From: Streptomyces syringium
Lineage (GTDB): Bacteria; Actinomycetota; Actinomycetes; Streptomycetales; Streptomycetaceae
Length of the DNA: 64,000 nucleotides
Direction: 5' to 3'
NCBI RefSeq assembly: GCF_017876625.1
Contig: NZ_JAGIOH010000001.1
Coordinates: forward strand, 620,001 to 684,000
A program made the translations under genes and the position numbers. The notes below the pieces were generated by a model. That model saw nothing but the letters and a program-made list of their open reading frames with translations. It did not search any database and was not told where the DNA came from. Positions 34,233 to 42,145 of the stretch are shown in pieces. The number at the start of each line of letters is the position of its first letter. The stretch's first letter is position 1.

Positions 34233-34571
34233 CTAGCGATCGCGGTCGGCCCCACCCGTCTGGGCGCGTGTGTAACGGTTCCCGCGCTCGTAGGCCAGCA
34301 GCTGGCCGGCCGGGTCCAGCAGGACCTGATAGCTGGCCATCACGCTCGTCGTCTCGGGAATCCGCTCCACTTCCACGACCTCGACGCGGGCCTCCCAGCC
34401 CTCATCGGTGGGTTTCAGCGCGGAGACCGACTCGGGCCGGCGCCCGAGCAGCTCCGTGAGCTGCTCGGCCGCGCTGCGCAGCGCCTCCGTGGCGGACACG
34501 CGGTTCGCCGGAGCCTCGTGCTCGCGAGGAGATTTCGCCGCCCTTGGCTCACGCTCGTTCGTGATCTTCAC
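34233..34571 (-). CDS. gvpO: gas vesicle protein GvpO
   Basis: 112 aa. The C-terminal two thirds (LRSAAEQLTELLGRRPESVSALKPTDEGWEARVEVVEVERIPETTSVMASYQVLLD) is the GvpO family domain, required for vesicle formation or gvp expression in haloarchaea. It is the first gene of the operon, 120 bp before gvpA. GTG 34571 abuts its AGAAGG too closely, so the true start may be a little further downstream. Confidence 0.9.
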   Translation of the reverse strand: MKITNEREPRAAKSPREHEAPANRVSATEALRSAAEQLTELLGRRPESVSALKPTDEGWEARVEVVEVERIPETTSVMASYQVLLDPAGQLLAYERGNRYTRAQTGGADRDR

Positions 34572-34721
34572 CTTCTCATGCTTTCAGTCGCAATTATCCC
34601 CCAAGCATCCTTGACAGGGAAGGTGCATATGGGGCGCATGCGGTATTAGAATGAGCAACCGGATGGCGGTTCTTCCTGTGCCTTTCCCGGTCCTTCCCGC
34701 CCATCCGTGGAAGTGAGTGCC

Positions 34722-34994
34722 ATGGAAATCTCGGGCATTCTCAGCGCGCTGGTGATCGGCTTCATCATCGGCCTGCTCGGTCGGCTGGTGCTCCCGGGAC
34801 GGCAACACGTTCCCGTGTGGCTGATGATCCTTGTCGGCATTGCCGCCGCGCTGGCCGGTACGGCCATCGCACGCGCACTGCACGTCTCGGTCACGGGTGG
34901 CCTCGACTGGATCGAGTGGCTGATCCAGATCGCCCTTGCGGCGATCGGAGTGGCGGCCGTGGACAGAGCGAAAGCACGTGGTCATCGTCATTGA
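34722..34994 (+). CDS. GlsB/YeaQ/YmgE family membrane protein
   Basis: A 90-aa protein with three hydrophobic segments (ISGILSALVIGFIIGLLGRLVLPG, VPVWLMILVGIAAALAGTAIA, WLIQIALAAIGVAAV) and the family's GRLVLPGRQ turn. The group is linked to general stress in bacteria; the mechanism is unknown. GGAAG lies about 9 bp before ATG 34722. It is divergent from gvpO, which suggests a shared stress-controlled intergenic region. Confidence 0.88.
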   Translation: MEISGILSALVIGFIIGLLGRLVLPGRQHVPVWLMILVGIAAALAGTAIARALHVSVTGGLDWIEWLIQIALAAIGVAAVDRAKARGHRH

Positions 34995-35087
34995 CCAGGG
35001 CCGGAAGGAAGTCCGCGAGCCTGTACCCGGGGTTGTCCAGCATTGTGACGCCCCGTCCGGGCGGTCGGCCGGTCGTCTTCCCGCCCG

Positions 35088-35702
35088 TCAGGGGCGCGAG
35101 GCCGACCGGTCGAGGGCCCGCTCGATGCGTACGGCCACATCGTGCCAGGGGCGGGACGACACGACGGGCAGCCCGTGGAGCGCGGCCTGATCGGCGAGCC
35201 AGTGTGAGTACCGGGCGCTGACCCGCGCCCGATGGGTCTGGAGACCGCTGTTCGGCTCGCGGACGGCGTAGTTGACGGCGATCTGCTCCGGATCCCCCTC
35301 GTGCAGGAAGACCGCCCGTATGTCACGGCCGGTCACGGTGCCGTCCTGTACGGCGCGGGCTGCGGCGGCCGGGCTGAGGTAGTCGCCTTCGATGACCGCC
35401 GGAATGTCGACGGTCAGCCGGTTGTCGACGACGCCCAGGAGGGCGGACTGCAGGGCGTCGGCGGTGGTGATCTGGAGCTCCACCACACGGTCGACGTCGA
35501 GCACGGAGGTGTCAGGGATCCGGTCGAAGCAGTGCAGGGCAGGGTGCTGTTCGGCCGTGGTGAGGCGCTGGACCGCGCTGACCACATCGTCGAACTCGAC
35601 CACGAACGCGCCGCTCGACCGGGCCAGCTCGGCAGCGGCCCGGCTCTTGCCCACGCCCGAGGCACCGCCGAGGAGAAGGACGTTCCACGATGAGTCGATC
35701 AT
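35088..35702 (-). CDS. P-loop ATPase/kinase-like protein
   Basis: 204 aa. The Walker A motif GGASGVGKS at about residues 12-20 and a Walker-B-like VVEFDDVV mark a small-molecule kinase or AAA-like P-loop protein. The C-terminal part has REPNSGLQTHRARVSARYSHWL, suggesting an Arg-containing lid. It looks like the phosphoglycerate-kinase-like or adenylylsulfate-kinase-like small ATPases seen in actinomycetes, but the substrate cannot be named. ATG 35702. It is convergent with the GlsB-like gene. Confidence 0.78.
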   Translation of the reverse strand: MIDSSWNVLLLGGASGVGKSRAAAELARSSGAFVVEFDDVVSAVQRLTTAEQHPALHCFDRIPDTSVLDVDRVVELQITTADALQSALLGVVDNRLTVDIPAVIEGDYLSPAAAARAVQDGTVTGRDIRAVFLHEGDPEQIAVNYAVREPNSGLQTHRARVSARYSHWLADQAALHGLPVVSSRPWHDVAVRIERALDRSASRP

Positions 35703-35989
35703 GCTCAGACGGTAACCGCTGACAGGGCGACAGGCTGCAGCGCGCTCTGCCGTCCGGCCGGGCCCGTGAATCGAGCACCCACGCCCCGAGGGACCCTGAC
35801 GCCGAGCGGAACACCGTGCGGAACGCCGCCCGCCTGGAAGAGTGCCGTCAGACCGTGGGCCGAGTGACCGGGCGCCCAGCCCGCACCGGCGCCGGCAGCC
35901 ACCGGGCGCAACGCGACACCAGCGGCTCATGGAACGCAGCCAGTCGTTGCCGGGCCGGCCGGGGGCGCCAAGTCACGCCTCGATGAGGG

Positions 35990-36814
35990 TCATTGTGAGG
36001 CCCACCAGGTCGACGAGGTGACGGCGGTGAAGCCCAGCGACTCGTACAGCGGCCGTCCGAGCCGTGAGGCGGTGAGTGTCACCGGAAGGTTCGCCATGGG
36101 TGTGAGCGAGCCGAGCATGACGGCCCGCCCGACGCCACGGGAGCGGTGCGCCGACGCTGTGCCGACCCAGTAGTGGCTGCCGAACCCGTCGTGGACGACG
36201 GTGACACCGGCTCCGACCGCCTCGCCGTCGAGAACGGCGAGAAAGACGTCCACGCCTGGCTGTTCGGTCAGTGTTGCGGGGAACACCTCACCGGGACGGT
36301 AGGGGCTGAATCTGGTGAGCTCGAAGCCCTCGATCACGATCTGTTCGGCAGTCTGCAGCTCGTGCGCCCGCTGGACTCGGACCACCTCCATCGCGGGCGC
36401 GGGAACAGGGCCGGGCGGGCGCACCATGATCGGCATCTGCCAGTTGCGCAGGCCCAGGTGACTCAGGTCGGTGGAACTGAACGGATCCTCGACATCCACC
36501 GGTCCCGTCGATCGGCCGGCCAGCTCGGTCAGTTCGGCGAGCTCGTGCGCGTCGGGGTCGGGTTCCTGCAGCAGGATGCGTGTCCCGGCGCGCTGACCGC
36601 CGAGCACGGCGAGGAAGCCGCGTCGGCGGATCATCTCGTGGCCGCGGGAGTTTCCGGTTGCGGCCCAGAACGCGGCGGAGTTGCGGGCCTGGCGTATCAC
36701 CGCGTCGTCGAAGGCCGCGGGGCGATCCGGATGGCCCTGCCTGCTTCGATCCTCGACACGAACGTCGGGGGTGGTCTGCCGAGTGTCGGCCACGGATGGC
36801 TCCTGTTCAGTCAC
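35990..36814 (-). CDS. GNAT-family N-acetyltransferase
   Basis: 274 aa. The C-terminal ~120 residues carry the GNAT fold: VFLAVLDGEAVGAGVTVVHDGFGSHYWVGTASAHRSRGVGRAVM includes the acetyl-CoA loop R-S-R-G-V-G-R/A, and RPLYESLGFTAV closes the fold. The N-terminal half is helical and probably confers specificity. GTG 36814 is taken as start. The frame stays open to 36928, and a GTG near 36876 has GGAGG placed too close, so the start is uncertain. Substrate unknown. Confidence 0.82.
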   Translation of the reverse strand: MTEQEPSVADTRQTTPDVRVEDRSRQGHPDRPAAFDDAVIRQARNSAAFWAATGNSRGHEMIRRRGFLAVLGGQRAGTRILLQEPDPDAHELAELTELAGRSTGPVDVEDPFSSTDLSHLGLRNWQMPIMVRPPGPVPAPAMEVVRVQRAHELQTAEQIVIEGFELTRFSPYRPGEVFPATLTEQPGVDVFLAVLDGEAVGAGVTVVHDGFGSHYWVGTASAHRSRGVGRAVMLGSLTPMANLPVTLTASRLGRPLYESLGFTAVTSSTWWASQ

Positions 36815-36989
36815 TGTGCGGTGGTCCAGGCGAAGGGGCAGGCGGGGAACCAAGCGGAAGTCGACTCGGCTCTTCGTCACGCCTCCGCCCCAACGACGTA
36901 ATGTCTCTGATAGTTGGGCCGATCTCAACCGGGATTGCTGCCATTCGCCTCACCGCCCCGCCCCGTCGGGCGGTGTCTGGAGGACCCGG

Positions 36990-37307
36990 TCCCGGGGCAA
37001 CGCACTCCTGCGCCGCGCCGATCTGTTCGTGACGCACGGAGGCAGAGCGTCCCTGCTCGACGCGGTGCAGGGCGCAACTCCTGTCCCGGGCATGGGCGTC
37101 CTCTCCGACCAGCCCGACAACACCGCCGCGTTCGCCCGGCTCGGCCTCGGCCTCGCGCTGGACCTCACGGCACCGCACGGCGAGATCGCCGCCACCATGA
37201 CAGCCATCCTCGGCTCCTCGCGCTACAACGTCGTCATGGGCGACGCCGAATCCGAGCTGTCACGACTGTCGCCGCTCAACCTCGCGGAACTTCGGGACAG
37301 CCTCTAG
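36990..37307 (+). pseudogene. MGT-family glycosyltransferase C-terminal fragment
   Basis: From about 36996 the frame reads LLRRADLFVTHGGRASLLDAVQ, VLSDQPDNTAAFARLGLGLALDL. This is the nucleotide-sugar-binding end of macrolide-type (MGT/UGT) glycosyltransferases, where the usual text is ADLFVTHGGMNSxxEAL and GDQPxNA. The ~300 upstream residues, including the acceptor domain, are missing, and the sequence before 36990 is unrelated. It is a truncated relic whose 3' end overlaps the convergent AlkZ-like gene by 48 bp. Confidence 0.72.
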
Positions 37308-38495
37308 GACCCGACTCTGTGTGGCGAGGTGGCGTTCGAGGGGGGTGCGGTAGCAGGGGGTGACGCGGGTGGTGCCGAGGAAGGCGGTCAGACGGGCGGT
37401 TGCGGCGGTGATCGCGGTGCGGGCGTCGTGGCCGGGGTCGGTGAGGAGGTGATGGTTGATGTGACCGTCGGTGTGCTGGGCCCAGGCACCGATGATGCGG
37501 CCGTTCCACCAGATGGTGGGACCGATGTTGCCGTTACGGTCGAAGAGGGCTTTGGTGTGGCCGGGGTTGAGGTAGAAGTCACGGTGGCGCCAGCCCATGG
37601 GGGTGGGGTCGAGGCCGGGCAGCAGGGCGGCTGCGGGCTCGGGGGCGTCGGGAAGGGTGTCGAGGTCTTCGTGCAGGAGGTAGCCGGTTCCTTCGTCGAG
37701 TTCGACGGCCTGCGCTCCGGTGGCGGCCAGTGCCTTGCGGGTGTCGGTGAGGTTCCAGCCGGTCCACCACTTCAGGTCGTCCACGGTGATGGGGCCGAAT
37801 GCCTTGAGGTAGTGCCGGGCCAGGGCGGTCTTCGCTGCGGCGGCGGGTACCCGGGGCAGGGGCCGGGCCGGGGCCCAGCGGAACTGCGCCGAGGTCCACG
37901 TGCCGGCGGGGCGGGACCGTCGTATGCGGCCTTCGGTGGCGAGCACGCCGAGGACGGAGGCGCTGACGCGCTGTCGGGACTCGTACGGCTTGCCGGGGAA
38001 GGTGATGATCTGCTCGCGCAGGGCGGGCACGTCGGTGGCGAGCTGAGCAGCGGTGGCCCGGCCGCGCGCCGTGAGGGCGTCGAGGGCGGTCTGCTCGACG
38101 GCCTGGTAGCGGCGCTCGTCCCAGCCGAGGGTCTGGCGCAGGTGCCTGAGGGTCTCGGTGCGGTGGCGGTGGGTGTCGTGGACGGTCGCGGACCGGATGG
38201 CCGGGGCCAGCGGGGCGGGCACGACGAACATGGTGCGGCGCATGCACCGGATGCGCTCCAGCGCCGGTAGGCCGGCCGGGGTGTCGTACAGGGACCGTTC
38301 GATGGCAGCGGCGGTGGGCTGGTGCATGCGGGCGGCCGCGGCGAGGAAGACGGTGGCGGGGTCGGTGGCGTGCAGGCCGATGAGTGCCTGGGCCACCGCC
38401 TCGGCCGTCTGCCGGCGGGCAGAGGGGGCGAGGAGATGGCAGCGGACAAGGCGGGCGCGCCGCTGGGCAGCGGTGATGCGGGGCAGAACGGTCAT
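37260..38495 (-). CDS. winged-helix DNA-binding protein, AlkZ/YcaQ-type DNA glycosylase family
   Basis: A 411-aa protein of the HTH_42 (AlkZ/YcaQ) group. Typical stretches are LVRCHLLAPSARR, GLHATDPATVFLAAAARM, RCMRRTMFVVPAPLAPA, and the C-terminal NPGHTKALFDRNGNIGPTIWWNGRIIGAWAQ. AlkZ enzymes remove alkylated or crosslinked bases and protect producers of DNA-damaging antibiotics (AlkZ itself from azinomycin). Self-resistance to the enediyne from this region is conceivable but untested. ATG 38495 or GTG 38498 is the start; a C-rich leader shows no ribosome site. Confidence 0.85.
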   Translation of the reverse strand: MTVLPRITAAQRRARLVRCHLLAPSARRQTAEAVAQALIGLHATDPATVFLAAAARMHQPTAAAIERSLYDTPAGLPALERIRCMRRTMFVVPAPLAPAIRSATVHDTHRHRTETLRHLRQTLGWDERRYQAVEQTALDALTARGRATAAQLATDVPALREQIITFPGKPYESRQRVSASVLGVLATEGRIRRSRPAGTWTSAQFRWAPARPLPRVPAAAAKTALARHYLKAFGPITVDDLKWWTGWNLTDTRKALAATGAQAVELDEGTGYLLHEDLDTLPDAPEPAAALLPGLDPTPMGWRHRDFYLNPGHTKALFDRNGNIGPTIWWNGRIIGAWAQHTDGHINHHLLTDPGHDARTAITAATARLTAFLGTTRVTPCYRTPLERHLATQSRVLEAVPKFREVERRQS

Positions 38496-38510
38496 CACAA
38501 GGGGGGGGTC

Positions 38511-38912
38511 TCAGTGGCTGCCGTGGATGCAGAAGGGCTGGCCGGACGGGTCGAGGAGGACGGTCCAGTAGGTTCCGCCCGGCTGGTGGTCGGGTTTGGT
38601 GGCGCCCATCTCCAGCAGCTCCTTCTCCGCCGCCTCGACGTCGTCGAAGACGAAGTCCATATGGAAGGGAAGTTCCTGCTCCGGCCAGACGGGAGCGGTG
38701 TAGGACGCGGAGGAGTAGAAGAGGTACATCGCCCCGTTCGCATGGAAGGCGAAGGCGGCCTCGTTGCCGTGCTCATCGGGGTAGGTCTGGGAGACCTTGG
38801 TGCCCAGGGCGGTGGCGTAGAAGTCGGCGAGCTCGCGGCCGTCGCGGGCCCACATCGCGTGGCACATGATCGTGCCGGACAGAGCGCTGGTCTGGGTGTT
38901 CTTGCCGGGCAT
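38511..38912 (-). CDS. VOC/glyoxalase-superfamily protein
   Basis: 133 aa, with two beta-alpha-beta-beta-beta halves of the vicinal-oxygen-chelate fold (ELADFYATALGTKVSQTYPD; FHMDFVFDDVEAAEKELLEMGATK; FCIHGSH). The second half shows the VOC/PhnB-type ending LLDPSGQPFCI. It may be a small-molecule isomerase, dioxygenase or binding protein. ATG 38912. It lies between the AlkZ-like gene and an F420-reductase-like gene, all on the minus strand. Confidence 0.85.
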   Translation of the reverse strand: MPGKNTQTSALSGTIMCHAMWARDGRELADFYATALGTKVSQTYPDEHGNEAAFAFHANGAMYLFYSSASYTAPVWPEQELPFHMDFVFDDVEAAEKELLEMGATKPDHQPGGTYWTVLLDPSGQPFCIHGSH

Positions 38913-39050
38913 GCTGTTGCTCCTGGGGTCGTGTCGTGCTGGGAGTGCTGGTGGCGGTGACTCCCGTGCGGGCGGGAGGCGGGCTGGTGCCGATGGTCAG
39001 CGGGTGCCGCGCCCGCGGCCCCGGCGGTGCGCTCGCCGCCGGGAGTGAAG

Positions 39051-39091
39051 CGGCTGGGGGGCCGCAGGCGTCAGTGTGCCGCCCCCAGCCG
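39051..39091. terminator. hairpin after the reductase gene
   Basis: A 10-bp perfect stem CGGCTGGGGG (39051-39060) / CCCCCAGCCG (39082-39091) with a 21-nt loop lies 29 bp beyond the stop of the minus-strand reductase gene. It probably ends that transcript before the VOC gene. Confidence 0.55.
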
Positions 39092-39119
39092 GTGTGGCTG
39101 ATGGTCCGTCCGGGCAGGG

Positions 39120-39839
39120 TCAGCGGACGATCTTGATGCCGAAGTGGCCGCCGAGCTCCTGACCGCCGAGGCCGAAGCGGATGGCCTCGTGCAGGTGGGT
39201 GTGCATCTCCATGCCGCGGGCGCAGACCAGGGCGCCGAGGTCGAGGATGTCGCTCCAGCCGTAGGCCTTGAGCAGGTCGATGGTCTGCTGCTTGGCGTCC
39301 GCGTGGTCGCCTGCGACGAACATCGTGTGGTCACCGCCGGCGACCGCCTGCGGGTTGACCACGGTGGTCTGCTCCTGGGTGACGAAGGACTTCACGACCT
39401 TCGTGGCGGGCAGGGCGCGCTGGATCTGCTCGCCGAGACTGTCGGTGTCACAGGGGTCCAGCTTCGGCATGACGCCCCACGGTGTGGGCCAGGGGTGCTC
39501 CGGGGCGTGCTGGTAGATGAACGGGACGGCGTAGTCGATGAGGGTCTTGCCGGCCAGCTGGTCGGCGATGGCCGACAGGGCCGCCACGGCGTTGTGGCCG
39601 TCGATGCCGCTGATGACGAGCTCGCCCGCAGCCGCGGCCTCGCCGAAGGACAGCAGCGTGATGCCCGGGTGAGCGGCGAGGAACTCCTTGTAGGGCGGGC
39701 TGCCCATCATGTCGGGCTCGGTCCGGGCCAGCGTCGCCTCGACGTCGCGGGTACCGACGCACACCTCGTGGCCGAGCTCGAGCAGCTTCGCGGTGTGCGC
39801 GCGAGCGCCGCCACCGGTACCGAGAACAGCGATCTTCAT
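39120..39839 (-). CDS. NADP/F420-dependent reductase-like Rossmann protein
   Basis: A 239-aa protein similar to the NADPH-dependent F420 reductase / pyrroline-carboxylate-reductase-like NAD-binding group. The nucleotide loop KIAVLGTGGGARAHTAKLLELGHEV (GxGxxA variant GTGGGA) is at residues 3-27, then TRDVEATLA, and a small C-terminal helical domain (LGALVCARGMEMHTHLHEAIRFGLGG). It is divergent from the WYL regulator with a dyad between, so the regulator probably controls it. Confidence 0.87.
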   Translation of the reverse strand: MKIAVLGTGGGARAHTAKLLELGHEVCVGTRDVEATLARTEPDMMGSPPYKEFLAAHPGITLLSFGEAAAAGELVISGIDGHNAVAALSAIADQLAGKTLIDYAVPFIYQHAPEHPWPTPWGVMPKLDPCDTDSLGEQIQRALPATKVVKSFVTQEQTTVVNPQAVAGGDHTMFVAGDHADAKQQTIDLLKAYGWSDILDLGALVCARGMEMHTHLHEAIRFGLGGQELGGHFGIKIVR

Positions 39840-39894
39840 GGGTGAAACCTCCCGTTTTGCTCCGTTCGGACATCACCCACAGTAGGAGGGTTTC

Positions 39895-39911
39895 AGGACA
39901 GCCTGTGTCCT
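39895..39911. promoter_or_regulatory. AGGACA-N5-TGTCCT dyad, likely WYL-regulator operator
   Basis: AGGACA (39895-39900), GCCTG, TGTCCT (39906-39911) form a perfect inverted repeat. It lies in the gap between the reductase start and the WYL regulator start, where an operator for both genes is expected. Confidence 0.6.
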
Positions 39912-39934
39912 TTGACAGCGGCATCATGGAATTC

Positions 39935-40939
39935 ATGACGAGCGACATGACCGCCCGCATGCTGCGGCTGCTGTCCCTGCTGCAGACCCGCCGCGAATGG
40001 TCCGGCGCCGACCTCGCCGACCGCCTCTCGGTGACCGTGCGCACCGTCCGCCGCGACATCGACCGGCTGCGCGAACTGGGCTACCCGGTCGACAGCGCCC
40101 GCGGACACAGCGGCGGCTACCGCCTCACCTCCGGCAGCGACCTGCCACCCCTCCTCCTCGACGACGACGAAGCCGTCGCCATCGCCGTCGCCCTGCGCAC
40201 CGCTGCCGGCGGCCTGACCGGCATCGAGGAGACCGCCCTGCGCGCCCTGGCCAAGCTCGAACAGGTCCTCCCCCGCCGCCTGCGCGGCCAGGTCGGCGCC
40301 CTTCAGGAGTCCCTCGCCGGCATCACCTGGGAGGAACAGGGGCCGCGTGCCGACCCCACCCTGCTGGCCGCCCTCGCCGTCGCCTGCCGCGACCACGAGA
40401 TCATCACCTTCGACTACACCACCCGCCACGGCAGCCCGGCGCGGCGCCGCGTCGAGCCCTGCCACCTGGTCGATTCCGGCGGCCTGTGGTACCTCGTCGC
40501 CCACGACACCGACAAGGACGACTGGCGTCTCTTCCGCCTCGACCGCATCACCGACGCCATACCCACCGGCCGCCGCGTCCCGCCCCGTCCGGTGCCCGGC
40601 GGCAACCCCGCAGCCTTCGTCGCGAGCCGGCTGTCCGCCGCCCCCACCCGCTACCGCGCCATCGCCACCGTCCATGCCCCCGCCGACCGCATCCGCGCCC
40701 GCACCCGCGGCCTGGCCACCCGCCTGAAGCCCCTCACCGACACCACCTGCCGCATCGACGCCTCCGACGACTACCTGCCCCGCATCGCCCAGACCCTCGC
40801 CGGCCTCGACGCCGACTACACCCTCGACGCCGACCCCGAAGTCCTCCACCACCTCCGCACCACCGCCCACCGCGCCCTGCACGCCGCGGATGGCCCCCGC
40901 CCCGATCCCTCGACAGTCACTGTTCAGCGCGCCCGTTGA
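39935..40939 (+). CDS. YafY/WYL-domain transcriptional regulator
   Basis: 334 aa. An N-terminal DeoR-like HTH_11 (RMLRLLSLLQTRREWSGADLADRLSVTVRTVRRDIDRLRELGYPVDSARGHSGGYRL) is followed by a WYL domain (about residues 135-215, including GGLWYLVAHDTDKDDWRLFRLDRI) and a C-terminal WCX-type extension. WYL proteins sense small ligands or nucleic acids. ATG 39935 (MTSDMTARML) fits family starts; ATG 39926 is possible. The likely target is the divergent reductase. Confidence 0.9.
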   Translation: MTSDMTARMLRLLSLLQTRREWSGADLADRLSVTVRTVRRDIDRLRELGYPVDSARGHSGGYRLTSGSDLPPLLLDDDEAVAIAVALRTAAGGLTGIEETALRALAKLEQVLPRRLRGQVGALQESLAGITWEEQGPRADPTLLAALAVACRDHEIITFDYTTRHGSPARRRVEPCHLVDSGGLWYLVAHDTDKDDWRLFRLDRITDAIPTGRRVPPRPVPGGNPAAFVASRLSAAPTRYRAIATVHAPADRIRARTRGLATRLKPLTDTTCRIDASDDYLPRIAQTLAGLDADYTLDADPEVLHHLRTTAHRALHAADGPRPDPSTVTVQRAR

Positions 40940-41180
40940 CCCCGCTCAGCCGTGCTCGCCTGCCATTGGTCCGCAGTCATCCGCCAGATGACATCGGTCC
41001 CGATGCGGCGATGAAGACCGCAGCTGCCGATCACCACGGCATCGGTCGTGATCGCATAGCCGAAGGCTTGCTCACCAACGCATTATTTGACAGCGGCCAC
41101 CAGGTTTTCTTCCGTCCCAGAGAGTCGTCGCAGTGGGATATTCACTGGCGGAACGGCCCCCTGATGGGCAGGCTCAAGCC

Positions 41181-42011
41181 ATGAACACCCAGCTCGGTGC
41201 CCCGTCCGACGCCCGCTCCCTGTTCGCCCCGGAGCACGCCGCGCTGATGGCCACGCTGAGGAGCCTGACGGCCGCCGACTGGGGCAAGGAAACGGTGCCG
41301 GGCTGGACGGTTCGGGATCTTGCCGCGCACCTCCTGGGCGACTTCTACGGGCGTCTCGCCCGGGACCGGGACGGCCACCAGGACGGCCCCGGCCTCGCGC
41401 CGGGTGAAACGCTGGAGGCGTTCATCCACCGCATCAACCAGGAATGGGTCGACGCCCACCGTCGAGTGAGCCCGGTCGCGCTCACCGACACACTCGACGT
41501 GATCGGCGGGCAGGTCGCCCGGTTCTTCGAGGCCGCCGACCCCGGCTCCCCCTCGTTGGGGGTGTCCTGGGCCGGGGTCGATCCGGCGCCGATGTGGCTG
41601 GACAGCGCCCGCGAGTTCACCGAGTTCTGGACCCACCGCCAGCAGATCCGCCACGCCATTGGCCAGGACACCGATCCCGATCCGCGGTTCCTGTCCGTGG
41701 TCCTGGACACGTTCATGCGGGCCCTGCCGCACACCCTGCGCCAGGTCACCGCGCCGGTCGGCACGCAGATCCAGGTGCGGATCCAAGGCCCGGCCGGCGG
41801 CAGTTGGACGGTGACGGCCATCGGGGATCACTGGTCGCTTGCCGAGCCGGACGCAGGACGTCCCGCCGCGCTCGTCGGCCTGGATGCTGAGACCGCCTGG
41901 CGCCTGTGCACCCGCGGCATCCAGCCGGACACCGCCCTGGCCCGCGCCCGCATCGACGGCGACCGTGAACTGGCCGAAGCGGCCTGCCGGATCGTGTCAA
42001 TCGTCTACTGA
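41181..42011 (+). CDS. mycothiol-dependent maleylpyruvate isomerase-like protein
   Basis: A 276-aa protein with the maleylpyruvate-isomerase N-terminal (DinB-like) domain: PEHAALMATLRSLTAADWGKETVPGWTVRDLAAHLLGD (metal His), the central ARFFEAADPG, and SAREFTEFWTHRQQIRHAIG with further metal ligands. The C-terminal ~70 residues resemble the SCP2-like half. Such proteins use mycothiol as thiol cofactor. ATG 41181 follows directly on a short leader without a strong ribosome site. The substrate is unknown. Confidence 0.85.
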   Translation: MNTQLGAPSDARSLFAPEHAALMATLRSLTAADWGKETVPGWTVRDLAAHLLGDFYGRLARDRDGHQDGPGLAPGETLEAFIHRINQEWVDAHRRVSPVALTDTLDVIGGQVARFFEAADPGSPSLGVSWAGVDPAPMWLDSAREFTEFWTHRQQIRHAIGQDTDPDPRFLSVVLDTFMRALPHTLRQVTAPVGTQIQVRIQGPAGGSWTVTAIGDHWSLAEPDAGRPAALVGLDAETAWRLCTRGIQPDTALARARIDGDRELAEAACRIVSIVY

Positions 42012-42145
42012 CGCCCACCAGTTCGGTGGCAGGCACACGCGGTGCGGTCGCGTCACCGACAGGGCCCTTGTGGCGTGCATCGTCACACGACCTTGCCGCA
42101 CCGCATCTCACCGCGGCAATGGCAGTTGCCGCAGCAGGTCCGTAC

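Noticed and set aside
35062-35108. CGGTCGGCC...GGCCGACCG inverted repeat near the P-loop gene end
   Set aside because: It has a 29-nt loop and overlaps coding sequence; such 9-bp dyads are common by chance in DNA this GC-rich.
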